From Brevundimonas fluminis (lineage in GTDB: Bacteria > Pseudomonadota > Alphaproteobacteria > Caulobacterales > Caulobacteraceae), in the NCBI RefSeq assembly GCF_003934285.1, contig NZ_RQWJ01000004.1, forward strand, positions 62,001 through 126,000: DNA of 64,000 nucleotides. The letters run 5' to 3'. The number at the start of each line of letters is the position of its first letter. Within the stretch, counting starts at the first letter, position 1. Positions 32,337 through 40,155 of this stretch are shown in pieces. The notes under the pieces were generated by a model. The model was not told the DNA's origin. It ran no database searches and saw only the letters and a list, made by a program, of their open reading frames with translations. A program made the translations under genes and the position numbers.

Positions 32337-33095
32337 ATGAAGGCCCGGCTGGTCGCCCTGGCTCTGCTGACGACCGCCGTGGGGACCGCGCCCGCCGTCG
32401 CCCAGGTCGACTCCTGCCCCGGCGACATGGCCGGTCCCGCGACGCGGGCGACGGTCGAGTACGTCAGCGGCGGGCGCGCGATCCGGGCCCTGCACTATGT
32501 CCCCGGCCGGCCGAACGGCCGGGCGCTGGTCCTGCTGCACGGCGCGGGCGGACTGCGTCAGGACGCGCCGGTGTTCGATCCGCATCTCCTGCAGCTGGCG
32601 GCGCGAGGCTGGCACGTGCTGGCTCCGGCCTATTACGACGCGCTGGACCCGCCCGAACGCCGGACCAGCCGCGATCTGCGGGTCTGGCGGCGCGTGGCGC
32701 ACGACGGCGCCGGCTGGCTGCGGCGGCGGCCGGGCATGGAGGCGGGCCGGGTCGCGGTCATGGGCTACTCCCTCGGGGGTTTTCTGGCGGTCGAGGCGGC
32801 GATGGAGGAGCCGGTCTGGTCGGCCGGGATCGCCGTGGCGGCGGGCCTGGACGTGGGCGAGCCCCTGCGCGACCGGCGCGGGACGCCGCTGCTTCTCATT
32901 CACGCCGAGCGGGATCCCGTGATCTCGCCGGTGTCGACGCGGCAGTGGGCGGGCGGGCTGGAGCGGCGGGGCGCCGCCGTGCGGGTGCACGAACTGGTCT
33001 GGTCGGGCCATTTCTTTGACAGGGCGACGTGGTGCGGCATCTTCTCGGAGACGACCGCTTTTCTGGACGCCGCCATGCCGGACGCCGCGCCATGA
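32337..33095 (+). CDS. Exported alpha/beta-hydrolase paralogue 3 (dienelactone-hydrolase-like)
   Basis: This 252-residue protein starts MKARLVALALLTTAVGTAPA, with a Sec signal ending near VAQ. The triad is S145 in GYSLGG, D193 in HAERDPVIS and H225 in WSGHFF, with the tail W-C-G-I-F. The oxyanion region is LLHGAGGLRQD. Its only two cysteines, C27 and C233, match those of copies 1 and 2. ATG 32337 was chosen because it begins with the signal peptide; the longer frame upstream is a shadow of paralogue 2. It overlaps paralogue 4 by four bases. Confidence 0.88.
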   Translation: MKARLVALALLTTAVGTAPAVAQVDSCPGDMAGPATRATVEYVSGGRAIRALHYVPGRPNGRALVLLHGAGGLRQDAPVFDPHLLQLAARGWHVLAPAYYDALDPPERRTSRDLRVWRRVAHDGAGWLRRRPGMEAGRVAVMGYSLGGFLAVEAAMEEPVWSAGIAVAAGLDVGEPLRDRRGTPLLLIHAERDPVISPVSTRQWAGGLERRGAAVRVHELVWSGHFFDRATWCGIFSETTAFLDAAMPDAAP

Positions 33096-33826
33096 TGCCG
33101 AACCGCCGTGAGGTGCTTGCGGGCCTGCCGCTGGCCGCCGCACTGCCGGGGACCGCTTCCGCCCGCGCGCAGGAGATGGCGCCCGGCGTGGCGCTGACCG
33201 CCTTCGTCAGCGCGGGCCAGGAGGTGGCGGCCGTCCTCTTCACCCCGACCCGGCCCGGCGGGGCCATGCGCGGGGCGGGCGTGATCCTGCTGAACGGCGG
33301 CGGCGGCACGAACAACGACCTGCCGCGCTTCTGGCGCGACGCCGTGCGCATGACCGAGCGCGGCTACGTCGTCGTCATGCCCAACTATCTGGGCGCGACG
33401 CCCGAGCCGAGCCCGCGAAACCGGGCGCGATGGGCCGAACTGGTCGCCGACTGCGCCGACTGGCTGGCCGCCGCGCACGGCGTCGGCGCGGGCAGGGTGG
33501 CCCTGATGGGGTTCTCCCGGGGGGGCTGGCTGGCGACGGAGACCGCCCTGACCCGACCCGGCTTCCGCTGCGCCGTGGGCATCGCCTCGGGCGGGGACCT
33601 GCCGGTCGAGGCGATCACGCACCGGCCGCCGGTGCTGCTGATCTACGCCGACGCCGATCCCGTCGTGCCGCCCGCCTCGACCCGGGCCTGGCAGCGCCGG
33701 ATGCGCGACGCGGGCGTCCGCGTCGAGACCCACGTGCTGGACTCCGGCAACCATGTGTTCGAGCCTTCGGAGTGGAGCGAGATCTTCGGGCGCGCGGAAC
33801 GCTTCGCCCGGCCACACCTCGCCTGA
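33092..33826 (+). CDS. Exported alpha/beta-hydrolase paralogue 4 with twin-arginine-like signal
   Basis: This 244-residue protein starts MMPNRREVLAGLPLAAALPG. It has an RR pair followed by a weakly hydrophobic stretch and a likely cut after ARAQ, which resembles a Tat signal. The triad is S142 in GFSRGG, D189 in YADADPVVP and H221 in SGNHVF, with the tail W-S-E-I-F. Here serine replaces the tail cysteine of copies 1-3, and there is no N-terminal mature cysteine. Cysteines at 121 and 160 are elsewhere in the fold. The oxyanion region is LLNGGGGTNND. It overlaps paralogue 3 by four bases (ATGA). Confidence 0.88.
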   Translation: MMPNRREVLAGLPLAAALPGTASARAQEMAPGVALTAFVSAGQEVAAVLFTPTRPGGAMRGAGVILLNGGGGTNNDLPRFWRDAVRMTERGYVVVMPNYLGATPEPSPRNRARWAELVADCADWLAAAHGVGAGRVALMGFSRGGWLATETALTRPGFRCAVGIASGGDLPVEAITHRPPVLLIYADADPVVPPASTRAWQRRMRDAGVRVETHVLDSGNHVFEPSEWSEIFGRAERFARPHLA

Positions 33827-33837
33827 AGGAGGCCCCG

Positions 33838-34566
33838 ATGAGACGACGCGCCGTGCTGGGCGGGCTGGTCGCGCTGGGCGCGGCGCCGGCGGCGGCGCAG
33901 GAGCCGCTGCTGACCTATGCGGGGATGACCTTCCGCAGCCACGGCAAGGACATCCGCGCCATCCACTATCGCCCGCTGGGCGCCGAGCGGAAGTCGGCCA
34001 TCGTCATGATGCACGGCTCGGGCGGCCGCATCCGCAACGACGGGCCATGGCACGATCTGGCCATGCAGTTCGCGGGCGACGGCTACGAGGTCCTGACGCC
34101 GCTCTACACCGACGCCTGGCCGGATGACGGGATACGCCCGCCGGCCATGATGGAGGCGTGGCGCGACGTCGGCGAGCACGCGGTCGACTGGTTCATCGCC
34201 CGCGGGATCGACCGGCGGCGCACGGCCATGTTCGGCTATTCGCTGGGGTCCTACGTCGCCGTCGACGGGGCGCTGGGCAACAGCCGCGCGGCGGCCGCGA
34301 TAGGGCTGGCGGGCGGCGTCGACGTCTATACGCCGCGGGCCCCGCGTCGGCGGATTCCGGTGCTGATGATCCGTGCCCAGAACGACACCCATGTCCTGCC
34401 GCGCAACACCGACGCGTGGATCGACTTCCTCCGCGATCGCGACGTCCCGGTGCGCGAACACACGATCGTGGGGGCGGGTCACCTGTTCCGGCCGCAGGAA
34501 TGGGTGGAAATCTTCCAGGTCTCGGCCCAGTTCTACGCCTCGAACGTCGGCCGGGAGATTCGATGA
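33838..34566 (+). CDS. Exported alpha/beta-hydrolase paralogue 5 with twin-arginine-like signal
   Basis: This 242-residue protein starts MRRRAVLGGLVALGAAPAAA, an Arg-rich Tat-like signal with a likely cut after AAAQ. The triad is S135 in GYSLGS, D183 in RAQNDTHVL and H215 in GAGHLF, with the tail W-V-E-I-F. It contains no cysteine at all. The ribosome site AAGGAGG at 33826-33832 is the strongest in the array. Its stop overlaps the ATG of the gamma-synthase/lyase gene by four bases, so it is translationally coupled to a sulfur amino acid enzyme. Confidence 0.9.
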   Translation: MRRRAVLGGLVALGAAPAAAQEPLLTYAGMTFRSHGKDIRAIHYRPLGAERKSAIVMMHGSGGRIRNDGPWHDLAMQFAGDGYEVLTPLYTDAWPDDGIRPPAMMEAWRDVGEHAVDWFIARGIDRRRTAMFGYSLGSYVAVDGALGNSRAAAAIGLAGGVDVYTPRAPRRRIPVLMIRAQNDTHVLPRNTDAWIDFLRDRDVPVREHTIVGAGHLFRPQEWVEIFQVSAQFYASNVGREIR

Positions 34567-35723
34567 CCATCCGCAACCGTCAGGGCTTTTCGACCCGCGC
34601 CATCCACGCGGGTCAGAGGCCCGACCCAACGACCGGCGCGGTCATGACGCCGATCTACGCGACCTCGACCTACGCCCAGGAAAGTCCGGGCGTGAACAAG
34701 GGCTATGAGTACGCGCGCGGCAAGAACCCGACGCGCGAGGCGTTCGAGGCCTGTCTGGCTGACCTGGAGGGGGGCACGCACGCCTTCGGCTTCGCCTCCG
34801 GGATGGCGGCGACCTCCACGGCGCTGGAGTTGCTGGACGCCGGCTCGCACATCGTCACCGGCGACGACCTGTACGGCGGCTCCTGGCGGCTGTTCGAACG
34901 GGTGCGGCGGCGCTCGGCGGGGCTGGACTTCGCCTACGTCGACTTCAGCGACCTGTCGGCCGTCGAAGCCGCCATCACGCCGAAGACGAGGATGATCTGG
35001 GCCGAGACGCCGACCAATCCGCTGATGAAGCTGGCGGACATTCAGGGCCTGTCGAGGATCGCCAGGGCCCACGGCCTGATCCTGGTGGTCGACAACACAT
35101 TCGCCACGCCGTGGAGCCAGCAGCCGTTGTCGCTGGGCGCCGACGTGGTCATGCACTCGGCGACCAAATACCTGAACGGCCACTCCGACGTCATCGGCGG
35201 GGCCCTGGTGACGGCGAACGCCGAACTCGCGACGCAGCTCAAGTTCCTGCAGAATTCCGTCGGCGGCGTGATGGGGCCGTTCGACGCCTTCCTTGCCAAC
35301 CGTGGTCTGAAGACCCTGGGCGTGCGGATGAAGGCGCACAACGAGAACGCCCTGGCCGTCGCCCGCTGGCTGGAAGACCGCAAGGGCGTGGCCCGGGTCG
35401 TCTATCCGGGTCTGATCTCCCACCCCCAGCACGATCTGGCGGCGCGGCAGATGAACGGCCGCTTCGGCGGCATGGTCACGGCGATCATCGACGGCGACCT
35501 GGCCCGCACGCGTCAGGTGCTGGAGCGGGTGCAGGTCTTCACCCTGGCGGAATCGCTGGGCGGCGTCGAAAGCCTGGTCAACCACCCCGCCATCATGACC
35601 CACGCCAGCGTGCCGAAGGAGCTGCGCGAGGCCGGCGGCGTCACCGAAAATCTGATCCGCCTGTCGGTCGGCGTGGAGGACGTCGAGGACCTGATCGCCG
35701 ATCTGGACCAGGCGCTGGGCTGA
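34563..35723 (+). CDS. Trans-sulfuration PLP enzyme (cystathionine gamma-synthase / gamma-lyase family)
   Basis: This 386-residue Cys/Met-metabolism PLP-dependent enzyme makes or cleaves cystathionine. The N-terminal [19 protein letters not shown], the [10 protein letters not shown] region, the PLP lysine in [15 protein letters not shown] and the C-terminal [19 protein letters not shown] are diagnostic of the family, but synthase and lyase cannot be separated by eye. Together with the cystathionine beta-synthase at 29118 it would complete a reverse transsulfuration route from homocysteine to cysteine. ATG 34563 overlaps the hydrolase 5 stop; the longer frame upstream lies within that gene. 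Confidence 0.93.
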   Translation: MTIRNRQGFSTRAIHAGQRPDPTTGAVMTPIYATSTYAQESPGVNKGYEYARGKNPTREAFEACLADLEGGTHAFGFASGMAATSTALELLDAGSHIVTGDDLYGGSWRLFERVRRRSAGLDFAYVDFSDLSAVEAAITPKTRMIWAETPTNPLMKLADIQGLSRIARAHGLILVVDNTFATPWSQQPLSLGADVVMHSATKYLNGHSDVIGGALVTANAELATQLKFLQNSVGGVMGPFDAFLANRGLKTLGVRMKAHNENALAVARWLEDRKGVARVVYPGLISHPQHDLAARQMNGRFGGMVTAIIDGDLARTRQVLERVQVFTLAESLGGVESLVNHPAIMTHASVPKELREAGGVTENLIRLSVGVEDVEDLIADLDQALG

Positions 35724-35727
35724 GGCG

Positions 35728-35979
35728 TCAGCCCGGCAAAGCGGTCTGATGCCCGGTCGCCGGCAGTTCCTTCTTCTTGCGCACCGGCGCCTTGCGCACG
35801 ACCGGCACGGGGGGCAGTGCGGCCCGACGCGCGCGCTCTTCGTCGATCACGGGAAGAAGCTCCGCCGCCGCGGTCATCTGGGTTCCCGTTCCGTGCGCGA
35901 TCAGTCGTTCGGCGTTGGCGCGCAGGATCTTCAGGTCGTCGTCGTTCATCAGAGGAACGCGTTCGCTCAGCGGGGTCAT
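35728..35979 (-). CDS. Small protein of unknown function
   Basis: I do not recognise this 83-residue protein. It begins [20 protein letters not shown]. It has a helical, charged first half and a basic, proline-rich second half ([21 protein letters not shown]). It has no signal peptide or membrane segment. ATG 35979 is supported by AACAGGAGCTGCCC directly upstream on the minus strand, a good ribosome site. It is convergent with the gamma-synthase/lyase gene, four bases away, and follows the IF-1-like gene on the same strand after a 25-base gap. Confidence 0.6.
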   Translation of the reverse strand: MTPLSERVPLMNDDDLKILRANAERLIAHGTGTQMTAAAELLPVIDEERARRAALPPVPVVRKAPVRKKKELPATGHQTALPG

Positions 35980-36004
35980 GGGCAGCTCCTGTTAGGTGGC
36001 GGCC

Positions 36005-36247
36005 TCAGGGCCGGCGTCCGGAAAGACGCCAGCCCTTCAGCTGATTGAAGGCGATCTCGATGGTCACCCGGTCCCCGACCAGCGACGGCGCCTCGGCCTT
36101 CCCGCGGGCGGGCAGGGCCGTGACGACGTGGCCGTTGGTCAGGCGGACCCGGCGCAGTCCCAGAGGCAGAAGTCCCACGACGTCGCCTTCGAAGGCGATG
36201 GGCCGCGGGGCGCCGGCCGGAGAGGGACGGCCCGGATCGACGGGCAA
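36005..36247 (-). CDS. IF-1-like OB-fold (S1-type) protein
   Basis: This 80-residue protein resembles translation initiation factor IF-1. It has the five-strand OB pattern: FEGDVVGLLPLGLRRVRLTNGH (strands 1-3), VVTALPARGK, then SLVGDRVTIEIAFNQLKGWR (strands 4-5). IF-1 itself is about 72 residues and much more conserved, so this is a divergent paralogue and may act as an RNA chaperone. The start is TTG at 36247, which is uncertain; an internal start near FEGD is possible. It lies only six bases after the cold-shock gene, so both are probably co-expressed on cold or growth arrest. Confidence 0.65.
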   Translation of the reverse strand: MPVDPGRPSPAGAPRPIAFEGDVVGLLPLGLRRVRLTNGHVVTALPARGKAEAPSLVGDRVTIEIAFNQLKGWRLSGRRP

Positions 36248-36253
36248 GACGGC

Positions 36254-36466
36254 CTACTCGGCCGCCTTCAGACGTCCCGCCGATTCCTTGCCGGAACGGG
36301 CGTCGCGCTCGACTTCGTACGAGATCTTCTGGTTCTCGTTCAGGCTGCCCAGGTCGGAAACCTCGACCGCCGAGGCGTGGACGAACACGTCCTTGCCGCC
36401 GTCGTCAGGCTGGATGAAGCCGTAGCCCTTGGTGGAGTTGTACCATTTCACAGTGCCGGTCGCCAT
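36254..36466 (-). CDS. Cold-shock domain protein (CspA family)
   Basis: This 70-residue protein is a single cold-shock domain that binds single-stranded RNA or DNA. The RNP1 motif [10 protein letters not shown] and RNP2 motif [10 protein letters not shown] are both intact, and the chain begins [10 protein letters not shown]. The GGAGGTC ribosome site is just upstream of ATG 36466 on the minus strand. A 224-base gap upstream (36467-36690) holds its leader and the terminator of the fasciclin gene. Such long leaders often contain thermosensing structure, but I see no specific motif here. Confidence 0.95.
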   Translation of the reverse strand: MATGTVKWYNSTKGYGFIQPDDGGKDVFVHASAVEVSDLGSLNENQKISYEVERDARSGKESAGRLKAAE

Positions 36467-36654
36467 ATCATGACCTCCGATAAGGCATTGGCCACGAAGA
36501 GGATTCTCCGGTGGCCTGTCGGGTCTGGGATGGGATCGGCGTAACCTCGGTGCGCGATGCAAAGGGGCAGCAGCGTTTCGCAAACGAGATGTCGACGAAG
36601 GATCAATTGGGCGCTTTGAAGCCTCAAGGCAAGGCCGGGCGTCGGATAAAGACC

Positions 36655-36682
36655 GTCGGGCGGCCGTGGCCGGCCGCCCGAC
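36655..36682 (-). terminator. Terminator hairpin after the fasciclin gene
   Basis: The arms GTCGGGCGGCC (36655-36665) and GGCCGCCCGAC (36672-36682) form a perfect 11-bp stem, extended by one more pair, with a small loop. It starts eight bases past the fasciclin stop on the minus strand and is followed there by GGTCTTTATCC, a weak T-tract. It is therefore a likely but not strong intrinsic terminator. Confidence 0.7.
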
Positions 36683-36690
36683 CCTTCGCC

Positions 36691-37245
36691 TCAGTTCGGC
36701 ATCAGCACGCCGTCGACGACGTGCACCACGCCGTTGTCGGCCGTCAGGTCGGTCGCCGTGACGCGGATCTGGGCGCCGGTCCCGTCGGTCAGCACCACGC
36801 CGCCGCCCACGACGCGGGCCGTCAGGGCGGCGCCCTGCACGGTCGTGACCGTCGCCTGGCCGCCGCCGTCCTGGATCAGCTTGATCAGATCGGCCGCCAG
36901 AACCTTGCCCGGCACCACGTGATAGGTCAGCACGCCCGTCAGCAGGGCGCGGTTCTCCGGGCGCAGGGCGGCCTGCAGCGTCTCCGCCGGCACCCTGGCG
37001 AAGGCCGCGTTGGTCGGCGCGAAGACGGTGAACGGGCCCGGACCCGACAGGGTCTCGACCAGACCGGCGGCCTGCACGGCCGACACCAGAGTGGTGTGGT
37101 CCGGCGAGCCGACGGCCACGTCCACGACCGTCTTCGCCTGGGCGGGCTGGACGATCGGATCGGCGAAGTCACGGGCGACGGTCGGGGTCACGCCGGCCAC
37201 GGCCAGGGCGGCGGCGACGCTCAGCATCATCGGGGTCTTCTTCAT
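36691..37245 (-). CDS. Secreted fasciclin (FAS1)-domain protein
   Basis: This 184-residue protein has a Sec signal peptide ([20 protein letters not shown]). One FAS1 domain spans residues 40 to 182. The FAS1 H1 motif is visible as [16 protein letters not shown] and the YH motif as [20 protein letters not shown]. The chain ends [14 protein letters not shown], the usual H2 motif. FAS1 domains mediate adhesion between cells or to matrix. The protein has no anchor, so it should be released into the periplasm or medium. It is followed by a hairpin terminator and stands alone between the cold-shock gene and the porin gene. Confidence 0.93.
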   Translation of the reverse strand: MKKTPMMLSVAAALAVAGVTPTVARDFADPIVQPAQAKTVVDVAVGSPDHTTLVSAVQAAGLVETLSGPGPFTVFAPTNAAFARVPAETLQAALRPENRALLTGVLTYHVVPGKVLAADLIKLIQDGGGQATVTTVQGAALTARVVGGGVVLTDGTGAQIRVTATDLTADNGVVHVVDGVLMPN

Positions 37246-37363
37246 GGGGAGGCCTCTTGTTTCCTGAGACGGGTCATCGTCGACCCGTTCCGGATACGGC
37301 GCCGCCGGTCCTCCGGCCGCACCCAGCGACGCCCCGCCGCAGGCGTCGCACCCCCGTGCGCTC

Positions 37364-38095
37364 TCAGAAATAGGTGGCGAGGCCCACCACGAACTTGCCG
37401 TCGTAGATGTCCGTGCCGACCACGGCCGGACCGTCCGCGTCGGTGTCGTGCCAGCGGGCGTCCAGCTCCAGCCGATCGGTGAGCTGCCACGTCGCGCCGA
37501 CGTCCCATCCGACGTAGTCGACGCCGACTTCCTGCTCGCGCTGGCCGACGCCCGCAGACCAGCTCAGGGTCGGCGACTGGTCCCAGCTGGCGCGCGCCTC
37601 GTACCAGGTCCAGGCCTCGGTCGAGCCGATGCCGTCCGGCGTGTGCTGAAGGCGCAGCTTGCCCTCGACGGGACCGATGGAGCGGATCAGGTCGGCGGTG
37701 AACTCCCACGCGCCGGCGTCGTCGGTCAGGTCGGCGTCGACCAGCCACTTGTGCTCGGCGGAAAGGTCCAGATCGAAGCCCATGACCTGCGGACGCCAGC
37801 CGGCGACCAGCGAAACCTCGAGCTCCGAACCGTTCGACTTCACCGTCTCGGCGGCCGGGCCGAAATAGAAGGCGCCGTCCGCGCTGCTGTATTCCGCCAG
37901 CGCCCAGACCGAGGCGTCGCCGCCCGACTTGGACACGTTCTTCGACCGGTTGTCGGAGTCGACCCCGGCGCCGAAGCTCCAGCTGCCGCGGGGCGCCTGC
38001 ACGACCTGATCGGTCATCGGGTCGGCTTCCTGGGCGAGCGCGGGAAGCGCGGACGTCGAGGCGAGCAGGGCGAGGGCGAGCGGGCGCAGGGTCAT
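37364..38095 (-). CDS. TorF-family putative outer-membrane porin
   Basis: This 243-residue protein has a Sec signal (MTLRPLALALLASTSALPAL) and a beta-barrel-like mature chain with alternating aromatic and polar residues. It ends in phenylalanine (VGLATYF), the usual outer-membrane insertion signal. The segments FGAGVDSDNRSKNVSKSGG and VDYVGWDVGATW match the TorF/Gcw_chp group of putative porins. Its transport substrate is not known. It lies on the minus strand with 118 bases before the fasciclin gene and 69 bases after the monooxygenase gene. Confidence 0.8.
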   Translation of the reverse strand: MTLRPLALALLASTSALPALAQEADPMTDQVVQAPRGSWSFGAGVDSDNRSKNVSKSGGDASVWALAEYSSADGAFYFGPAAETVKSNGSELEVSLVAGWRPQVMGFDLDLSAEHKWLVDADLTDDAGAWEFTADLIRSIGPVEGKLRLQHTPDGIGSTEAWTWYEARASWDQSPTLSWSAGVGQREQEVGVDYVGWDVGATWQLTDRLELDARWHDTDADGPAVVGTDIYDGKFVVGLATYF

Positions 38096-38164
38096 GACGG
38101 TCCGTGGGCGGAGGAAAGGCGCGGCTCTCCTAGCCCACGTCGGCGGCGAAATGAAGTCTCCGGC

Positions 38165-39100
38165 TCAGCCGGCGCGCCACGGCTCCTCGGCGAAGCCGGC
38201 GACGGCCTGTCGATACTCCGTCTGCAGACGGGCGACCAGATCGGCGGTCGGGATCACGTCATGGATGGCGCCCGAGCCGTGACCGGCCGACCAGACGGTC
38301 TTCCAGGCCCTGGCCTCCTCGCCCATGTCCAGTTTGTGCTCGGGCAGGGATTTGGGATCGATGCCGTTGGCGACCAGGGACTTCGTCAGGAAATTGGCCG
38401 GGATGCCCGACACCGCCGGCGTGTAGGTCACGTCGGTCGCGCCCGCGTCGACGATCATCTGCTTGTATTCGCTCTGCGCCGCGCTCTCGGTCGTGGCGAT
38501 GAAGCGCGTGCCCATGTAGGCGAAGTCCGCGCCCAGCGCGCGCGTCGCGGCCACGTCCCGTCCGGTCGAGATGCAGCCCGACAGGATGATCGTGCCGGAG
38601 AAGAAGCTGCGCACCTCCTCCACCAGGGCGAAGGGATGAATGACGCCCGCGTGCCCGCCCGCGCCGCCGGCGACCAGGATCAGGCCGTCGACGCCGGCTT
38701 CCGCCGCCTTCCGCGCATGGCGGATGTTGGCGATGTCATGGAACACGACCCCGCCGTAGCCGTGCACCGCGTCGACCACGTCGCGCACGGCGCCCAGGCT
38801 GGTGATGATCAGCGGCACCTTCTCCTCGACCGACACCATCATGTCGGCCATCAGGCGCGGATTGGTCGGGTGCACGATGTGGTTGACGCCGAAGGCGGCC
38901 GCGCCCGGCTTCCGCCGCGCCTTGATCTCGAGCAGCCACTCCCGATAGCCCTCGGTCGTGCGCTGGTTCAACGAGGGGAAGGTGCCGATCACCCCCGCGT
39001 TGCAGCACTCCACCACCAGGTCCGGCCCGCTGACGAGAAACATCGGCGCCGCGATCACCGGCAGCGTCAGCCCGGACTTCAGGCTCTCAGGAATGGCCAT
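38165..39100 (-). CDS. Nitronate monooxygenase family flavoprotein
   Basis: This 311-residue FMN-dependent TIM-barrel enzyme oxidises nitronates, such as propionate-3-nitronate, and detoxifies nitro compounds. Family features are the N-terminal LPVIAAPMFLVSGPDLV, the HDIANIRHARKAAEAGVDG segment with the catalytic-region histidine, the glycine-rich FMN-binding VAGGAGGHAG and ILSGCISTGRDVAA, and the YMGTRFIATTES stretch. There is no signal peptide. It is a stand-alone gene here; no nitro-compound pathway gene is adjacent, except a nitroreductase 2.5 kb away on the same strand. Confidence 0.92.
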   Translation of the reverse strand: MAIPESLKSGLTLPVIAAPMFLVSGPDLVVECCNAGVIGTFPSLNQRTTEGYREWLLEIKARRKPGAAAFGVNHIVHPTNPRLMADMMVSVEEKVPLIITSLGAVRDVVDAVHGYGGVVFHDIANIRHARKAAEAGVDGLILVAGGAGGHAGVIHPFALVEEVRSFFSGTIILSGCISTGRDVAATRALGADFAYMGTRFIATTESAAQSEYKQMIVDAGATDVTYTPAVSGIPANFLTKSLVANGIDPKSLPEHKLDMGEEARAWKTVWSAGHGSGAIHDVIPTADLVARLQTEYRQAVAGFAEEPWRAG

Positions 39101-39177
39101 GGACGTTCACCCCGTTGCGTTTCGCTACGGATAGGACGGCGCCGCTGCGGAAGGCAAATGGCGGCGTGCGCTGTAGG

Positions 39178-39585
39178 TCATCGCGCCACAGGGAAGTTGA
39201 TTGTGAAGCGTACGATCGGGCGCTTGCCGTCGGTGGTCGCCGCGAAAGAGCCCACAAGTCTGCCGCGCTGCGCGATCGTCGCCGCTGACCGTCCTACGCC
39301 GTAACCGCGCGGAGACTGTGCCTCAGCGCGGCACTGCGTCAGCGAGCCATCGGCCTGCACAGCGCACGCCAGACGCGCCGATCCCGGCCAGCCTGATGAC
39401 AGAAACTCGCGGGTGAAATCCGATGTCCTCGGTGTAGGGCGCACCTCCCAGTGTCGCGGGAGTTCATCGATCAGCGCTCCGCTGTCGTCATAGAGCATCG
39501 GTTGGCCGCCCGCTTCTTGGGCCTCAACCGTCCCACCTGCGGAAATCATGGCAAGGAGCGCCAGACCTTGGACTTTCCACCGCAT
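39178..39585 (-). CDS. Small exported protein with a TonB C-terminal-like domain (second copy)
   Basis: This 135-residue protein has a Sec signal ([20 protein letters not shown], likely cut after VEAQ) and a C-terminal domain of the TonB/TolA type. The pattern [30 protein letters not shown] followed by [10 protein letters not shown] is typical, with two cysteines at the same relative place as in the protein at 10549. No anchor or Pro-rich linker is present, so it is probably a free periplasmic protein. It is divergent from queF, 40 bases away. The function is unknown. Confidence 0.75.
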   Translation of the reverse strand: MRWKVQGLALLAMISAGGTVEAQEAGGQPMLYDDSGALIDELPRHWEVRPTPRTSDFTREFLSSGWPGSARLACAVQADGSLTQCRAEAQSPRGYGVGRSAATIAQRGRLVGSFAATTDGKRPIVRFTINFPVAR

Positions 39586-39625
39586 GACCGTATCTCCGCT
39601 GCGAACCGCGAAAGCCTACACCACC

Positions 39626-40087
39626 ATGACCACCGACGTCTCCGGCCTCTCCCAGCTGGGCGCGCGCACGCCCATCCCCGCTTCGCCCGAACAGGCGGCC
39701 TTGGAGCGGGTGCCCAATCCGCATCCGGACGCCCTGTATCTGGCCCGCTTCACGGCGCCGGAGTTCACCAGCCTGTGCCCCGTCACCGGCCAGCCGGACT
39801 TCGCCCACCTCGTCATCGACTACGCGCCCAAGGACTGGCTGGTGGAGTCGAAGTCGCTGAAGCTCTACCTGACCAGCTTCCGCAACCACGGCGCCTTCCA
39901 CGAGGACTGCACCGTCTCCATCGGCCTGCGCCTGAACGCCCTGCTCCAGCCGCGCTGGCTGCGCATCGGCGGATACTGGTATCCGCGCGGCGGCATCCCC
40001 ATCGACGTCTTCTGGCAGTCGGGCCTCCCGCCCGAGGGCCTGTGGCTCCCCGACCCCGGCGTGCCGACCTACCGCGGGCGGGGGTAG
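39626..40087 (+). CDS. queF: NADPH-dependent 7-cyano-7-deazaguanine reductase
   Basis: QueF (153 residues, short unimodular form) reduces preQ0 to preQ1 in queuosine biosynthesis, for modification of certain tRNAs. The catalytic C51 lies in [12 protein letters not shown] with D58 eight residues on, and the family signature ESKSLKLYL (from E74) binds NADPH and substrate. FHEDCTV follows as in other QueF proteins. ATG 39626 was chosen over an in-frame ATG at 39548 because the added residues are unlike any QueF. No other queuosine gene is nearby. Confidence 0.94.
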   Translation: MTTDVSGLSQLGARTPIPASPEQAALERVPNPHPDALYLARFTAPEFTSLCPVTGQPDFAHLVIDYAPKDWLVESKSLKLYLTSFRNHGAFHEDCTVSIGLRLNALLQPRWLRIGGYWYPRGGIPIDVFWQSGLPPEGLWLPDPGVPTYRGRG

Positions 40088-40155
40088 GGGCGCTTTTCGC
40101 CGTTTCCTCATGCTCGGCTCATGAGTTGATCCGTTCCGCCTGCTGAGCTCGGCGC

